Below are positions 8,094 through 18,344 of a stretch of 64,000 nt of DNA, piece by piece (within the stretch, counting starts at the first letter, position 1; each line of letters starts with the position of its first letter). The notes beneath the pieces were generated by a model. It did not search any database and was not told the origin of the DNA. It was given only the letters and a program-made list of their open reading frames with translations. The position numbers were made by a program, and so were the translations under genes. Origin of the DNA: Denitrovibrio sp. (GTDB lineage: Bacteria > Chrysiogenota > Deferribacteres > Deferribacterales > Geovibrionaceae); assembly GCA_002869145.1 (NCBI GenBank), contig PKTM01000007.1:1-64000 (forward strand), read 5' to 3'.

Positions 8094-8759
8094 ATGAAAG
8101 AACACTTCCACGGCCACAGAGAAAGACTGAAAACCAGATTCAAAAAAGAACCGGAATCCCTATACTACTACGAAGTTGTGGAACTTCTGCTTGGATATAT
8201 GATAAGAGGCCGTGATGTTAAGCCTCAGGCGAAGGAACTTCTGGAAAAAGCCGGAAGCATCAGTGCTATACTCGCTTTTGACCAGTCAAAAGTAAAAGGC
8301 CTCGGACAAGAGGCACAGGTTTTTTTCGCAGCAATAAAAGAGTTCTTCTCTCGAATAAGCTACGAAGATATCGACCGTGAGGCCGTTGTAATAGACAAGC
8401 CTGAAAAGGCTGCGGGGTTTTTGAAATTTAAAATCGGCTACGACCACAAAGAACACTTTGTCGCTCTGTTTCTAGATGTTAACAAAAATCTCCTCAGCTA
8501 CAAAACTCTTTTCAAAGGAACCATAGACAGGCTTGCCGTTTACCCCAGAGAGATCGCTGAAGAGGCTATAAACCTTAAAGCAGCACATGTTATTGTGGCA
8601 CACAACCACCCCTCCGGCAACCTGCACCCATCCGAAGAAGATATAAACCTCACCGACAAACTAATCAAAGCTCTGGCAGCACTTGATATAAATCTTGCTG
8701 ATCATATTATTATCAGCAGACAGGGTTTCTTCAGTTTCAAACGCGAACAAGTTATTTAA
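8094..8759 (+). CDS. radC: RadC-family JAB/MPN-domain protein
   Basis: The 221-residue protein has N-terminal helix-hairpin-helix residues (ELLLGYMIRGRDVKPQAKELL) and a C-terminal JAB metalloprotease-like domain with HNHPSGNLHPSEED, the zinc-binding HxH...D motif. The name RadC is historical; a DNA-repair role is doubtful and the biochemical activity is unproven. Length is standard. It is the first of two plus-strand genes only 13 nt apart. Confidence 0.9.
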   Translation: MKEHFHGHRERLKTRFKKEPESLYYYEVVELLLGYMIRGRDVKPQAKELLEKAGSISAILAFDQSKVKGLGQEAQVFFAAIKEFFSRISYEDIDREAVVIDKPEKAAGFLKFKIGYDHKEHFVALFLDVNKNLLSYKTLFKGTIDRLAVYPREIAEEAINLKAAHVIVAHNHPSGNLHPSEEDINLTDKLIKALAALDINLADHIIISRQGFFSFKREQVI

Positions 8760-8772
8760 TAGGAGTAATCAT

Positions 8773-9657
8773 ATGAAAAGAGTTCTGGTAACAGGCGCAA
8801 CAGGTTTTGTAGGCAATGAGATAGTGGCCTCACTTATTAAACACGGTTACACACCTGTGGCTCTGGTGCGTGAAGGGAGCGAAAGCAAGCTTGAGCACGA
8901 AGCCGAGATAGTCAACGGCGATGTGCTTGACAAAGAAAGCCTCAAGAATGCTCTGAAAGACATATATGCTGTGATACATCTGGTTGGTATCATAAGGGAG
9001 ATCCCTTCTAAAGGTGTAACCTTTGAAAATATGCACCATATAGCTACTAAAAACATGTCCGAAGCTGCCGCAGAGGAAGGTGTTAAAAGGTATATTCAGA
9101 TGTCGGCCAACGGCACAAGACAAAACGCTGTCAGTGATTATCACAAAACAAAACAGAAAGGTGAAGAGGCGGTCAAAGCCGCCGGGCTGGACTTTACTAT
9201 TTTCCGCCCTTCACTCATTTACGGCCCGTCAGACGAATTCATAAACATGCTGGTAAAATTCATGAAGCTCACTCCGGTATTCTCATATTTCGGTGACGGC
9301 TCTTACCCTATGGCGCCTATATATGTGGGTGACGTGGCTGAGTGCTTTGTCAAAGCCATAGACAACAAGGCAGCAGTGGGGATGACCTATCCTCTCTGCG
9401 GAAAAAAAGATTATACATACAAGCAGGTGCTTAAACTGGTTGCTAAGGCTATAGATAAAAATATTATCCTTGTCCCTGTGCCGGAATTTGCCGTCAGTTT
9501 TGGCATAACACTTTTCGGCAAGAGCAGCTGGTTCCCCATCACAAGAGATCAATTCATAATGCTCACAGAAGGAAATGTGTGTGCCATGGACGATGCGTTC
9601 AACGTTTTAAATGTTGATAGAAGCGATTTTTTTGAAAAAATTGACTCTTACCTTTAA
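8773..9657 (+). CDS. NAD(P)-dependent epimerase/dehydratase (NDUFA9-like atypical SDR)
   Basis: The start is ATG 8773, behind AGGAG; a longer in-frame extension into radC has no ribosome site. The 294-residue product begins with the Rossmann motif VTGATGFVGNEI and has the active-site-like YHKTKQKGEEAV. The end resembles complex-I accessory (NDUFA9-like) SDR proteins, including YGPSDEFINMLVKFMK. The family includes nucleotide-sugar epimerases and quinone-pathway or chaperone proteins, so the substrate is open. Likely co-transcribed with radC. Confidence 0.8.
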   Translation: MKRVLVTGATGFVGNEIVASLIKHGYTPVALVREGSESKLEHEAEIVNGDVLDKESLKNALKDIYAVIHLVGIIREIPSKGVTFENMHHIATKNMSEAAAEEGVKRYIQMSANGTRQNAVSDYHKTKQKGEEAVKAAGLDFTIFRPSLIYGPSDEFINMLVKFMKLTPVFSYFGDGSYPMAPIYVGDVAECFVKAIDNKAAVGMTYPLCGKKDYTYKQVLKLVAKAIDKNIILVPVPEFAVSFGITLFGKSSWFPITRDQFIMLTEGNVCAMDDAFNVLNVDRSDFFEKIDSYL

Positions 9658-9722
9658 TACTGGTTGAAAACATATGTCCATTTGCATATTATAATTTGAA
9701 CGCTAATTTGGAGATTCTAATA

Positions 9723-10202
9723 ATGAAAAGATTACTCGTTGTATTATTTGTGCTGGTCATGGCCATCTCCTGCGGAGACTCAGGCAAATCCAACACGCCC
9801 GCTGTGGACATTAACATCGAAACTGTTTCAGCAGGATTCATAGAAACATTGAAAGAAAGACACAAAGGTAAAGTGATGATAGTGAATTTCTTCGCTTCAT
9901 GGTGTCCGCCATGCAGAGGCGAAACTCCAGACTTCACAAAAGCATACGCAAAACATAAAGATAATGATTTTATAATCATTGGAATCTCTCTAGATAAAAA
10001 ACCGGAAGATGCTGTGAAATTCATAAACGAATTTAATGTAAACTATCCTGTATATCACTCAGACAGCTCCCTCGGTTCAGAGATGAACATAGGAACTATA
10101 CCCACTTCGATAGTCTATAAGCCGGACGGAAAGCTTTTTGACATTGTTGTTGGACCACTCACAGCCAAAGAGCTGGACGTTATTGCAGGAAGCTTCAAAT
10201 AA
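9723..10202 (+). CDS. TlpA/ResA-like thioredoxin-fold lipoprotein
   Basis: The start is ATG 9723, preceded by TTGGAG; the upstream in-frame ATG has no ribosome site. The 159-residue product has a lipoprotein signal with AISC lipobox (Cys about 18) and a thioredoxin fold with active site ASWCPPCRGETPDF and cis-Pro segment GTIPTS. Known members reduce disulfides outside the membrane, for example in cytochrome c maturation. No cytochrome-maturation genes are adjacent, so the partner is unknown. Confidence 0.85.
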   Translation: MKRLLVVLFVLVMAISCGDSGKSNTPAVDINIETVSAGFIETLKERHKGKVMIVNFFASWCPPCRGETPDFTKAYAKHKDNDFIIIGISLDKKPEDAVKFINEFNVNYPVYHSDSSLGSEMNIGTIPTSIVYKPDGKLFDIVVGPLTAKELDVIAGSFK

Positions 10203-10295
10203 GCTTACCGCATTAGTTTTTTTCTATTGCAGTAATAATAAACAGCGTTATTTTATATAAAGTATCACAGATTTGTATTGCGGAGGCTGCATTGT

Positions 10296-10775
10296 ATGAT
10301 CGAAACCTCAGTTAAATGCGTTATCAAAGAACCAATCACATCAAGATATATTCTTGTTCTTGAGACTCTGTGCGGTCACTACCTTATACCAGTTCACATA
10401 GGCGGATTTGAAGCAGAATCAATCTATTGCATACTAAACAACATTAAATCACCAAGACCCATGACATACGACTTCATCTCAGGAATCCTTGGTTTTCTGG
10501 AAGATGTTAACGTCGACAGGGTTGTGGTGGACAGATACGAAGATGGTGTTTATAAGGCCAGCATTTACTTCCTTTCAAACAAAGAAGAGATGAAGATAGA
10601 CTGTCGGCCCACAGACGCAGTATCACTAGCTCTAAAGATGGTGACTCCTGTGTATGTTGAGGACGAAGTTCTTACTTCTGGCAAATGTGTGGATCGAACA
10701 TCTATGAACGAGCTGGACAACAGCACTCTCGGCCAGATGATAGACGATCACGGCACGGTCTTCTGGAACGCCTAA
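10296..10775 (+). CDS. Bifunctional nuclease (BFN/DUF151) family protein
   Basis: ATG 10296 follows CGGAGG with 9-nt spacing; a TTG 18 nt upstream lacks such a site. The 159-residue protein has the BFN/DUF151 domain over nearly its whole length: VLETLCGHYLIPVHIGGFEAESI early and CRPTDAVSLALKMVTPVYV late, the conserved D-A-(V/I)-x-L-A block. Plant and bacterial relatives have reported DNase/RNase activity; the cellular role is uncertain. Monocistronic, with a strong hairpin downstream. Confidence 0.85.
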   Translation: MIETSVKCVIKEPITSRYILVLETLCGHYLIPVHIGGFEAESIYCILNNIKSPRPMTYDFISGILGFLEDVNVDRVVVDRYEDGVYKASIYFLSNKEEMKIDCRPTDAVSLALKMVTPVYVEDEVLTSGKCVDRTSMNELDNSTLGQMIDDHGTVFWNA

Positions 10776-10842
10776 GTCGCTATCCACTCACAGACACAGA
10801 CAACAATATTTTTCTATAAGATTAATAAGTAAGTTTTAAATA

Positions 10843-10878
10843 AAAAAAGCCCGATCAAATAAATGACCGGGCTTTTTA
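10843..10878. terminator. Bidirectional intrinsic terminator
   Basis: AAAAAGCCCGATC at about 10844-10856 pairs with GACCGGGCTTTTT at 10865-10877. An A-run on one side and a T-run on the other let it end both the BFN gene (plus) and the secF operon (minus). Confidence 0.85.
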
Positions 10879-10900
10879 ATATTATAGTAATTTATCTCTG

Positions 10901-11797
10901 TTATGCTTTCTTTTTAGTAAGCATATAAACAAATGCACTTGCGATACCTATGGATGAATAAGTACCAATAGCAACACCAATGAGGAGCGCAAAGGCAAAG
11001 CTGTGAATAACAGCGCCGCCGAAAACGTAAAGTGCCCCAACTGCCAGAAGTGTTGTAAGAGACGTCAGCACTGTACGGCTGAGAGTTTCGTTCAGGGACT
11101 TGTTTATGATGTCCTTGAATTTCATCTCTGTCTTATCCTCTTTCATGTTTTCACGAATCCTGTCAAAGACAACAATCGTGTCGTTCAGCGAGTAACCAAC
11201 AATGGTAAGCACAGCAGCAATGATAGTAAGGCTTATCTCCTTACCTGTTATGCTGAAGATACCAAGTGTTATGATAACGTCATGAGCAATCGCCATAATA
11301 GCACCCAAAGAGAATATAAACTGAAATCTGATTGCTACATAGATAAGAACACCTATGAGAGCATAGATAACAGCATATGTCGCTTTGTTTTTCAGATCGG
11401 CGCCTACCTGAGGGCCAACCTGCTCGACCCTCTCCACGATAAACTTGTTATCGGGAAATGTGTCTGTCATGCTGGATTTAATGGTGTTTGCCACAGTGTT
11501 AAGGTCACGTTCAGTTTTTTCCACACGGATAAGGACTTCATGGTCTGATCCGAAATTCTGAATAACAACCTCGCCTATATTAAGTTTGTCCATGGTGCTT
11601 CTGATGTCATCAAGATCAGGCGCTGACTCAAATTTCATCTGTATAATAGTACCGCCAGCGAAGTCGATACCGAAGTTGAAACCTTTTGTAGCGATAGTTC
11701 CGACACTAAAAATGACCACCAGACCGGATATGATAAAGAATATCCTGGTCATGGACATAAAATCTATTTTTGTTCCCTGTTTTATCAGCTCAAACAT
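10901..11797 (-). CDS. secF: Protein-export membrane protein SecF
   Basis: The 298-residue protein begins with a membrane helix followed by the GxDFAGG signature (FGIDFAGGTIIQMKF) and a short periplasmic domain. The RND-type membrane bundle includes YSLNDTIVVFDRIRE. With SecD it uses proton or sodium motive force to help pull exported proteins through SecYEG. It is the last gene of thrC-queA-tgt-yajC-secD-secF, 15 nt after secD. Confidence 0.95.
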   Translation of the reverse strand: MFELIKQGTKIDFMSMTRIFFIISGLVVIFSVGTIATKGFNFGIDFAGGTIIQMKFESAPDLDDIRSTMDKLNIGEVVIQNFGSDHEVLIRVEKTERDLNTVANTIKSSMTDTFPDNKFIVERVEQVGPQVGADLKNKATYAVIYALIGVLIYVAIRFQFIFSLGAIMAIAHDVIITLGIFSITGKEISLTIIAAVLTIVGYSLNDTIVVFDRIRENMKEDKTEMKFKDIINKSLNETLSRTVLTSLTTLLAVGALYVFGGAVIHSFAFALLIGVAIGTYSSIGIASAFVYMLTKKKA

Positions 11798-11812
11798 TTA
11801 TTATACCTCGAC

Positions 11813-13360
11813 CTAGATACTCAGTTTTTTCACATCTTTGCCACGAAGGATAGTCCAGAAGACCGCTTTTGTGACAAAAATAGCTGTAAATAGTGATGCC
11901 AGAATACCTATGGACAGTGTGACAGCAAAGCCTTTGATAGGCCCTGTACCAAACTGGAAAAGTACAATAGCAGCAATAATTGTTGTTATGTTGGCATCCA
12001 TAATAGTTGAAAACGCCTTCTCATAACCATACTCCAAAGCATTCATAGGAGTCCTTCCCATTCTCAGCTCTTCTCTTACACGTTCGAAGATAAGAACGTT
12101 CGCATCCACAGACATACCGATTGTCAGGATAATACCTGCTATACCCGGCAGTGTAAGTGTGGCTCCAAACTGGCTCATAACACCTAAGATCAATATAAAG
12201 TTGGTTGCAAGAGCAACGTTTGCAACAATACAAGCCATTCGATAGTAAACAAGAATAAACACAACAATAAGGCAAAGACCTATAAGAGCAGCTTTTATAC
12301 CGCTGTTGATTGAGTCTTGGCCGAGGGATGGTCCCACTGTTCTGTTCTCTTCTATTTTAACCGGAGCCGGAAGTGAACCCGCTCTAAGAACAATAGCGAG
12401 GTCTTTCGCCTCCTGCATAGAATCTATACCGTCGATGTATGCAGAACAGCCGGGAATACGTGACTTGATAACGGGTGCGGAATACACATTGTCGTCAAGA
12501 ACGATTGCCATACGGTTTCCTATGTTGTCTGCTGTAATCTCTTCGAAAAGTTTGGCTCCTGCTGCATCCAGTGTAAACTGAACTATAGGAAGATTGTATG
12601 TACTGGAGATGCTGACTTCAGCATCCACAAGATAATCTCCCGTCAGCACTGCGTCTTTTTTAACAACAAAAGGGAAACGGTTAATTGTCTGCCCTGTGGA
12701 ATCATCAGACTGTTTCTGATAAAGCACTTTATCGTCAAAAGGTATATTTCCGCTTTCGGCCTCTTCTGCGCTGACGTTGTCGTCAACTATATAAAACTTA
12801 AGCTGTGCAGTCTTTCCGATAAGGCTGATAGCTCTGTCCGGATCTGTGACACCGGGAAGCTGAACAACAACTTGTTTTTTACCCTGTCTCTGTATGACAG
12901 GCTCAGAAACACCGAACTCGTCGATCCTGTTTCTGACAACTTCAAGAGACTGCTCAACAGCATAATCGCGAACTCTGTCGGCAGACTGCTTGTCAAGCAT
13001 GTATGAAAGGTTGTTCTCACCAGAAATGGATATGTCCTGAAGTGACTGATAGTTATCTGCAATAATCCCTTTTGCCTTTTCAAAGGCATCCGTGCTCTTC
13101 AGCGATATAGATACACTGTTGTTGCTTATTTTCTGTACATAAGAAAAATCTACTTTCTCTATTGCAAGCTCTTTTCTCAGCTGGTTAGCGATGGCCTCAA
13201 CTTTGGCCTCAACAGCCTTGTCTGTGTCAACTCCCAGAACAACATGCATACCACCCTGAAGGTCAAGACCAAGCTTGAGATTCTGGTTCAGAGGGAACAT
13301 GGAGAAAAGGGCCCAGATTATTACAACAGCAATAAAAGCCCAACGGAGTTTGAGATTCAT
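11813..13360 (-). CDS. secD: Protein-export membrane protein SecD
   Basis: The 515-residue protein has an N-terminal membrane segment, the LGLDLQGGMHVVLGV signature, a long periplasmic domain (about 45-340) containing RNRIDEFGVSEPVIQRQG, and a C-terminal RND bundle with MSVDANVLIFERVREELRMG. It partners SecF, encoded next, and YajC, encoded 2 nt upstream. Length and motif order are normal for the family. Confidence 0.96.
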   Translation of the reverse strand: MNLKLRWAFIAVVIIWALFSMFPLNQNLKLGLDLQGGMHVVLGVDTDKAVEAKVEAIANQLRKELAIEKVDFSYVQKISNNSVSISLKSTDAFEKAKGIIADNYQSLQDISISGENNLSYMLDKQSADRVRDYAVEQSLEVVRNRIDEFGVSEPVIQRQGKKQVVVQLPGVTDPDRAISLIGKTAQLKFYIVDDNVSAEEAESGNIPFDDKVLYQKQSDDSTGQTINRFPFVVKKDAVLTGDYLVDAEVSISSTYNLPIVQFTLDAAGAKLFEEITADNIGNRMAIVLDDNVYSAPVIKSRIPGCSAYIDGIDSMQEAKDLAIVLRAGSLPAPVKIEENRTVGPSLGQDSINSGIKAALIGLCLIVVFILVYYRMACIVANVALATNFILILGVMSQFGATLTLPGIAGIILTIGMSVDANVLIFERVREELRMGRTPMNALEYGYEKAFSTIMDANITTIIAAIVLFQFGTGPIKGFAVTLSIGILASLFTAIFVTKAVFWTILRGKDVKKLSI

Positions 13361-13362
13361 GT

Positions 13363-13695
13363 TTATTTTTTCTCCTCAGCGGTAGCAGCTCCAGGAGTAA
13401 CCTTCTGAGCTATACCGTTTTTTGCGAGTTTGATTGTAACTCCATTTGCAATCTCAACGATGAATGTTTCGTTATCCACCACTTTAAGAACTTTGCCGTA
13501 AATACCGCCGCCTGTCATAATCTCATCACCTGATGTGATGGAGTTGATCATGGCAACATGCTGTTTCTGCTTCTTCTGCTGTGGTCTGATAAGCAAAAAG
13601 TAAAAAATTGCAAAAATAAGGATCAATGGAATAAAAGGCGCAATTGGGCTACCCTGAGCCGCACCGTCTGCTGCGTAAGCTATACTGTTAAACAT
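13363..13695 (-). CDS. yajC: Sec translocon accessory protein YajC
   Basis: The 110-residue protein has a single membrane helix (PFIPLILIFAIFYFLLIRPQQKKQ) ending in the RPQQKK signature, then a small cytoplasmic beta domain (GDEIMTGGGIYGKVLKV). YajC associates with SecDF. The gene starts directly after the tgt stop and lies just before secD, the classic tgt-yajC-secD-secF order. Confidence 0.95.
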   Translation of the reverse strand: MFNSIAYAADGAAQGSPIAPFIPLILIFAIFYFLLIRPQQKKQKQHVAMINSITSGDEIMTGGGIYGKVLKVVDNETFIVEIANGVTIKLAKNGIAQKVTPGAATAEEKK

Positions 13696-14814
<1,119 letters not shown>

Positions 14815-14880
14815 TTATACCTTATGATGCCATTATTCGATTTTTAAAGCCGCTGACAGCACTAATAAATAGGTGCGCTG

Positions 14881-15900
14881 TCACTTTATATACATTGCAT
14901 CGCCATAGCTGAAGAATCTATATTTGTTCTTTTTGGCGTGGTTATAAGCTTCTATCATCCTCTCACGTCCGGCAAGCTCGCTCACCAGAACAAAAAGCGT
15001 GGATTTCGGCAGATGAAAGTTTGTTACCAGCTCATCCACCATTTTAAACTTATATCCCGGTTTAATAAAGAGGTTAGTCTCACCATAGCCGGCTTTCACA
15101 CCATTATCTTCTGTAGCGGATTCAAGGGCCCGGACAGCTGTTGTCCCTACTGCTACAAGTTTTTTTCCTTCAGATTTAAACTTGTTGATTTCCGCCGCCA
15201 CTTCCTCGCTGATGAAATATTTCTCCGTGTGCATTTCGTGGTCTTCCAAAAAATCCACCTTTACAGGACGAAATGTCCCAATCCCGATGCTCAGAGATAT
15301 CTCCAGAATAGGTATCCCCTTCTTCTTCAGCTTGTCAAGTATCTTCGGAGTGAAGTGAAGTCCGGCTGTTGGCGCTGCCACAGAGCCGTCATCTTTGGAA
15401 TATACGGTCTGATACCTTTCAGCATCGGACTCGGCATCCCCTCTTCTTATGTATGGCGGCAGAGGCATGTGGCCATAAAGCTCCATAGCCTCCGAAACAG
15501 TTATATCAAACTCAACAACCCTGGAGCTGTCCTCCAGAATCTCTTTAACCACGGCATGATGTTTGCCTACATTTACAACAGTGCCCAGCTTCACCTTGCC
15601 TTTGGTTATGGCAACACAGGTGTTGTCTGTGAGTTTCTCCAGAACAAGTATCTCTACCTGTCCTCCGGTATCTTTTGAGCCGAGGATCCTCGCCTTCATA
15701 ACTTTTGTGGTGTTTATAACCATAAATGAGTTCTTAGCCACAATATAGTTGATATCAGAAAACTCTTTATCTTCCAATGTGCCGTCAGGACGGGTCACAA
15801 GGAGTTTCGATTCGCCCCTTTTCTTAGCGGGGAACTGAGCTATAAGCTCTTCGGGCATATGAAAATCATAGTCCGATATAGGTGTTTTTATTTCAGACAT
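14881..15900 (-). CDS. queA: S-adenosylmethionine:tRNA ribosyltransferase-isomerase QueA
   Basis: QueA adds the epoxycyclopentane ring of epoxyqueuosine from SAM. The 339-residue protein has the family motifs YDFHMPEELIAQFP, GGQVEILVLE, VAAPTAGLHFTP and TNFHLPKSTLFVLVSEL, with normal length. It overlaps the end of thrC by 8 nt, so the two are translationally coupled although the pathways are unrelated. Confidence 0.96.
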   Translation of the reverse strand: MSEIKTPISDYDFHMPEELIAQFPAKKRGESKLLVTRPDGTLEDKEFSDINYIVAKNSFMVINTTKVMKARILGSKDTGGQVEILVLEKLTDNTCVAITKGKVKLGTVVNVGKHHAVVKEILEDSSRVVEFDITVSEAMELYGHMPLPPYIRRGDAESDAERYQTVYSKDDGSVAAPTAGLHFTPKILDKLKKKGIPILEISLSIGIGTFRPVKVDFLEDHEMHTEKYFISEEVAAEINKFKSEGKKLVAVGTTAVRALESATEDNGVKAGYGETNLFIKPGYKFKMVDELVTNFHLPKSTLFVLVSELAGRERMIEAYNHAKKNKYRFFSYGDAMYIK

Positions 15901-17266
15901 TTTCAGCTACAAAGCTTTTAACTTTTTGCAGGTCGTTATCTATCACGATGCATTTTTTCTCTAATTTTTCCAATTTTGCAATACCTTCCGGTTTATCCGG
16001 TGCTTTTCCAACAGCTTTTATAACCACATCAGGAAACTTTGCGGGATGAGCTGTGGAGAGACATACATAGTCTGCGTCTGCCATTTTTAAAGCCGCTGCA
16101 ACCCCACAGGCAGTATGTGGGTCCAGTATATAATCTGTCTTTTCATAAAAAGACTTTATTGTTGATTCTGTCAGTTCGTTTGAGGTAGAAAAAGTGGCAA
16201 ATTCGGCATGCACTCTCTCCATATCTTCGTCAGAAAAAGATATTTTGCCTGAGGTTTTTAATTCATTCATCTTAGCCGCAACTTTCTCAGAATCTTTCCC
16301 GCAGAGAAAATAGAGGTAACGTTCAAAGTTTGAAGCTATCTGTATGTCCATACTCGGGCTGTAGGTCTGTACAACCTCTTTTGTGCTGTAGTCACCGTTA
16401 TTAATAAATCTTGCCAGTATATTATTCTCATTTGTAGCGAGGATTATTTTGTCCAGCGGAAGTCCCATTTGTTTAGCAAAATAGCCCGCAAAAATATTCC
16501 CGAAATTACCAGTAGGAACCACAAAACGCACATTTTCAGCGCCCTGCTTTTTCGCCTGAAAGTACCCGTAGAAGTAATAAACTATCTGCGCAAGAACTCT
16601 AGCCCAGTTGATGGAGTTCACCGCGCCTAGTTTGTACTTTTTCTTATAACTTATGTCCCCGAAAGCAGCTTTTACTATATCCTGAGCATCGTCGAAAGTA
16701 CCTTCGATGGCAAGGTTATACACATTTGCATCTGTGACAGAAGTCATCTGCATCTCTTGTACAGCGCTTACTCTCCCCTTTGGGTGCAGGATAAAAATGT
16801 TAATATTTGATTTGCCTCGAACGCCATAGATAGCCGCAGAACCTGTGTCGCCGGATGTTGCACCTATTATGTTAAGCTGTTCGCTGCGCTCTTTGAGAAT
16901 ATACTCGAAGAAGTTTCCTAGCAGCTGCAGAGCAACATCTTTAAAGGCAAATGTAGGCCCGTGAAAGAGTTCCTGAATATATACATCGCCCTTTTTCACA
17001 ACTGGAGCTACTTCATCATTTTCGAAGGCGGAGTAACTTTTGTTGATGAGCATTTTCAGGTCATTTTCAGGGATGTCGTTTGTGAAGAGAGATATTATTT
17101 CAAAAGCCAGCTCTTTGTAACTCAGCTTTGAAAGCTCTTCCAGCCTGTCAGATACTGACGGTACTGATTCCGGTAAAAGAAGTCCCCCGTCCTCTGCAAG
17201 CCCCATCATTACGGCATCTTTGAAAGAGACCTTCTCTGTTTTGCCTCTTGTGCTGATATACATCAT
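15893..17266 (-). CDS. thrC: Threonine synthase
   Basis: The 457-residue PLP enzyme converts O-phosphohomoserine to threonine. It begins MMYISTRGKTEKVSFKDAV; the PLP lysine lies in GPTFAFKDVALQ (about residue 110) and the phosphate-binding loop in GATSGDTGSAAI. This is the longer class of ThrC. The start follows GAGGTAG. A strong hairpin 22-43 nt upstream on the same strand separates it from ndk, so it either has its own promoter between ndk and the hairpin or depends on readthrough. Confidence 0.95.
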   Translation of the reverse strand: MMYISTRGKTEKVSFKDAVMMGLAEDGGLLLPESVPSVSDRLEELSKLSYKELAFEIISLFTNDIPENDLKMLINKSYSAFENDEVAPVVKKGDVYIQELFHGPTFAFKDVALQLLGNFFEYILKERSEQLNIIGATSGDTGSAAIYGVRGKSNINIFILHPKGRVSAVQEMQMTSVTDANVYNLAIEGTFDDAQDIVKAAFGDISYKKKYKLGAVNSINWARVLAQIVYYFYGYFQAKKQGAENVRFVVPTGNFGNIFAGYFAKQMGLPLDKIILATNENNILARFINNGDYSTKEVVQTYSPSMDIQIASNFERYLYFLCGKDSEKVAAKMNELKTSGKISFSDEDMERVHAEFATFSTSNELTESTIKSFYEKTDYILDPHTACGVAAALKMADADYVCLSTAHPAKFPDVVIKAVGKAPDKPEGIAKLEKLEKKCIVIDNDLQKVKSFVAENV

Positions 17267-17287
17267 TGTACTACCTCATAAAAGCTC

Positions 17288-17309
17288 AAAAAGGGGGCAG
17301 AAGCCCCCT
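17288..17309 (-). terminator. Intrinsic terminator after ndk, in the thrC leader
   Basis: On the minus strand AGGGGGC, loop TTCT, GCCCCCT is followed directly by TTTTT. It ends the ndk transcript. It lies only 21 nt before the thrC start, too close for a separate thrC promoter to fit downstream of it. Confidence 0.8.
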
Positions 17310-17401
17310 CATTATTCTATCACATAAAGCAGGCGACAAACTGGAGCCGCAAAACGAGGAACTCCTCAAGCGGTCACAGTATTGTGTTATGCCTCTGGTC
17401 G

Positions 17402-17815
17402 CTAGACCAGCTCCAGCTCTGAAAAGAAGAAAGCCATCTCGTAAGCGGCTGTCTCTGGAGCGTCAGAACCGTGTGTAGCGTTGTTGTCTATGCTCTTTCC
17501 GAACTCATTTCTGAGTGTTCCTGCTTCTGCATCTTTAGGGTTTGTAGCGCCCATAAGGTCTCTCCAAGCTTTGATAGCTCCCTCTTTTTCAAGGATCATT
17601 ACTATACATGGTGCAGAGCACATGAAGTCTGTGAGTTCGCCGTAAAATGGTCTCTCTTTGTGTACTGCGTAGAAGCCTTCAGCCTCTTTCTTAGAAAGGT
17701 GGATCTTTTTAAGTCCGATAACTTTAAATCCTTCTTTTTCGATTCTCGTAAGTATTGCGCCTGCATTACCAGCCGCTGTTGCATCAGGTTTGATGATTGC
17801 AAAAGTTCTTTCCAT
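17402..17815 (-). CDS. ndk: Nucleoside diphosphate kinase
   Basis: This 137-residue enzyme moves the gamma phosphate between nucleoside triphosphates and diphosphates through a phospho-histidine. It starts [11 protein letters not shown] and has the family block [22 protein letters not shown] with the active-site His near residue 117. Length is typical. The gene stands alone with its own terminator, upstream of the thrC operon. Confidence 0.96.
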   Translation of the reverse strand: MERTFAIIKPDATAAGNAGAILTRIEKEGFKVIGLKKIHLSKKEAEGFYAVHKERPFYGELTDFMCSAPCIVMILEKEGAIKAWRDLMGATNPKDAEAGTLRNEFGKSIDNNATHGSDAPETAAYEMAFFFSELELV

Positions 17816-17916
17816 TTCTATTCCCTCATTATTAGTTATTTTTTAAGTGAGCCTTGATTCATAGCATAACGGCTACACATAAATCAAGTGCTTTCCGCCT
17901 GTTTATGAGGGCAGAC

Positions 17917-18228
17917 CTAGTGTTTGAGAATCATCGCCAGAAATGTCACAGGTTCAGCTGTGTCATTGATAAGCCCATGGCTTTCCCCTTTCTTGGTGAT
18001 AAGAAGGTCGCCTGGATTCAATACTTCCATAGTTCCGTTATCGTTCACACGTGGGATCCCGTCCAGAATAAGGTACATCTCCATATCGTCTTCATGTTTA
18101 TGGTAGCCTATCTCGCTATCAGGCTCAACCTGCATCATAGCTATTATACCTATTTCACCCGCAAAACCAGCTGCCGCATCGTAAGCCATCATAATAGCTC
18201 TGCCTCTGCCATCTCTCGGTTTTTCCAC
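17917..18228 (-). CDS. Small cupin-domain protein with uncertain start
   Basis: The 103-residue single-domain cupin has motif 1 HKHEDDMEMYLILDG (metal-binding HxH...E) and motif 2 GDLLITKKGESHGL. The first standard start is GTG 18228, which has no ribosome site. An AAAGGAG lies further upstream, 7 nt before an in-frame ATT at 18264. The frame is open from there and would add 12 residues (IIRGEALEQKIV) of normal-looking sequence. Function unknown: small cupins range from isomerases to binding proteins. The gene is isolated. Confidence 0.7.
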   Translation of the reverse strand: MEKPRDGRGRAIMMAYDAAAGFAGEIGIIAMMQVEPDSEIGYHKHEDDMEMYLILDGIPRVNDNGTMEVLNPGDLLITKKGESHGLINDTAEPVTFLAMILKH

Positions 18229-18344
18229 AATTTTCTGCTCTAAAGCTTCGCCTCGTATAATAATAACATAACTCCTTTGTAATCTTATATATTTTATCTA
18301 ACATCCTGTAAACAGGTAAATATTAACACATTGCGCAAACTCCG

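Noticed and set aside
8695-8772. N-terminal extension of the epimerase into radC
   Set aside because: AGGAG precedes ATG 8773, and the Rossmann motif begins right after that Met.
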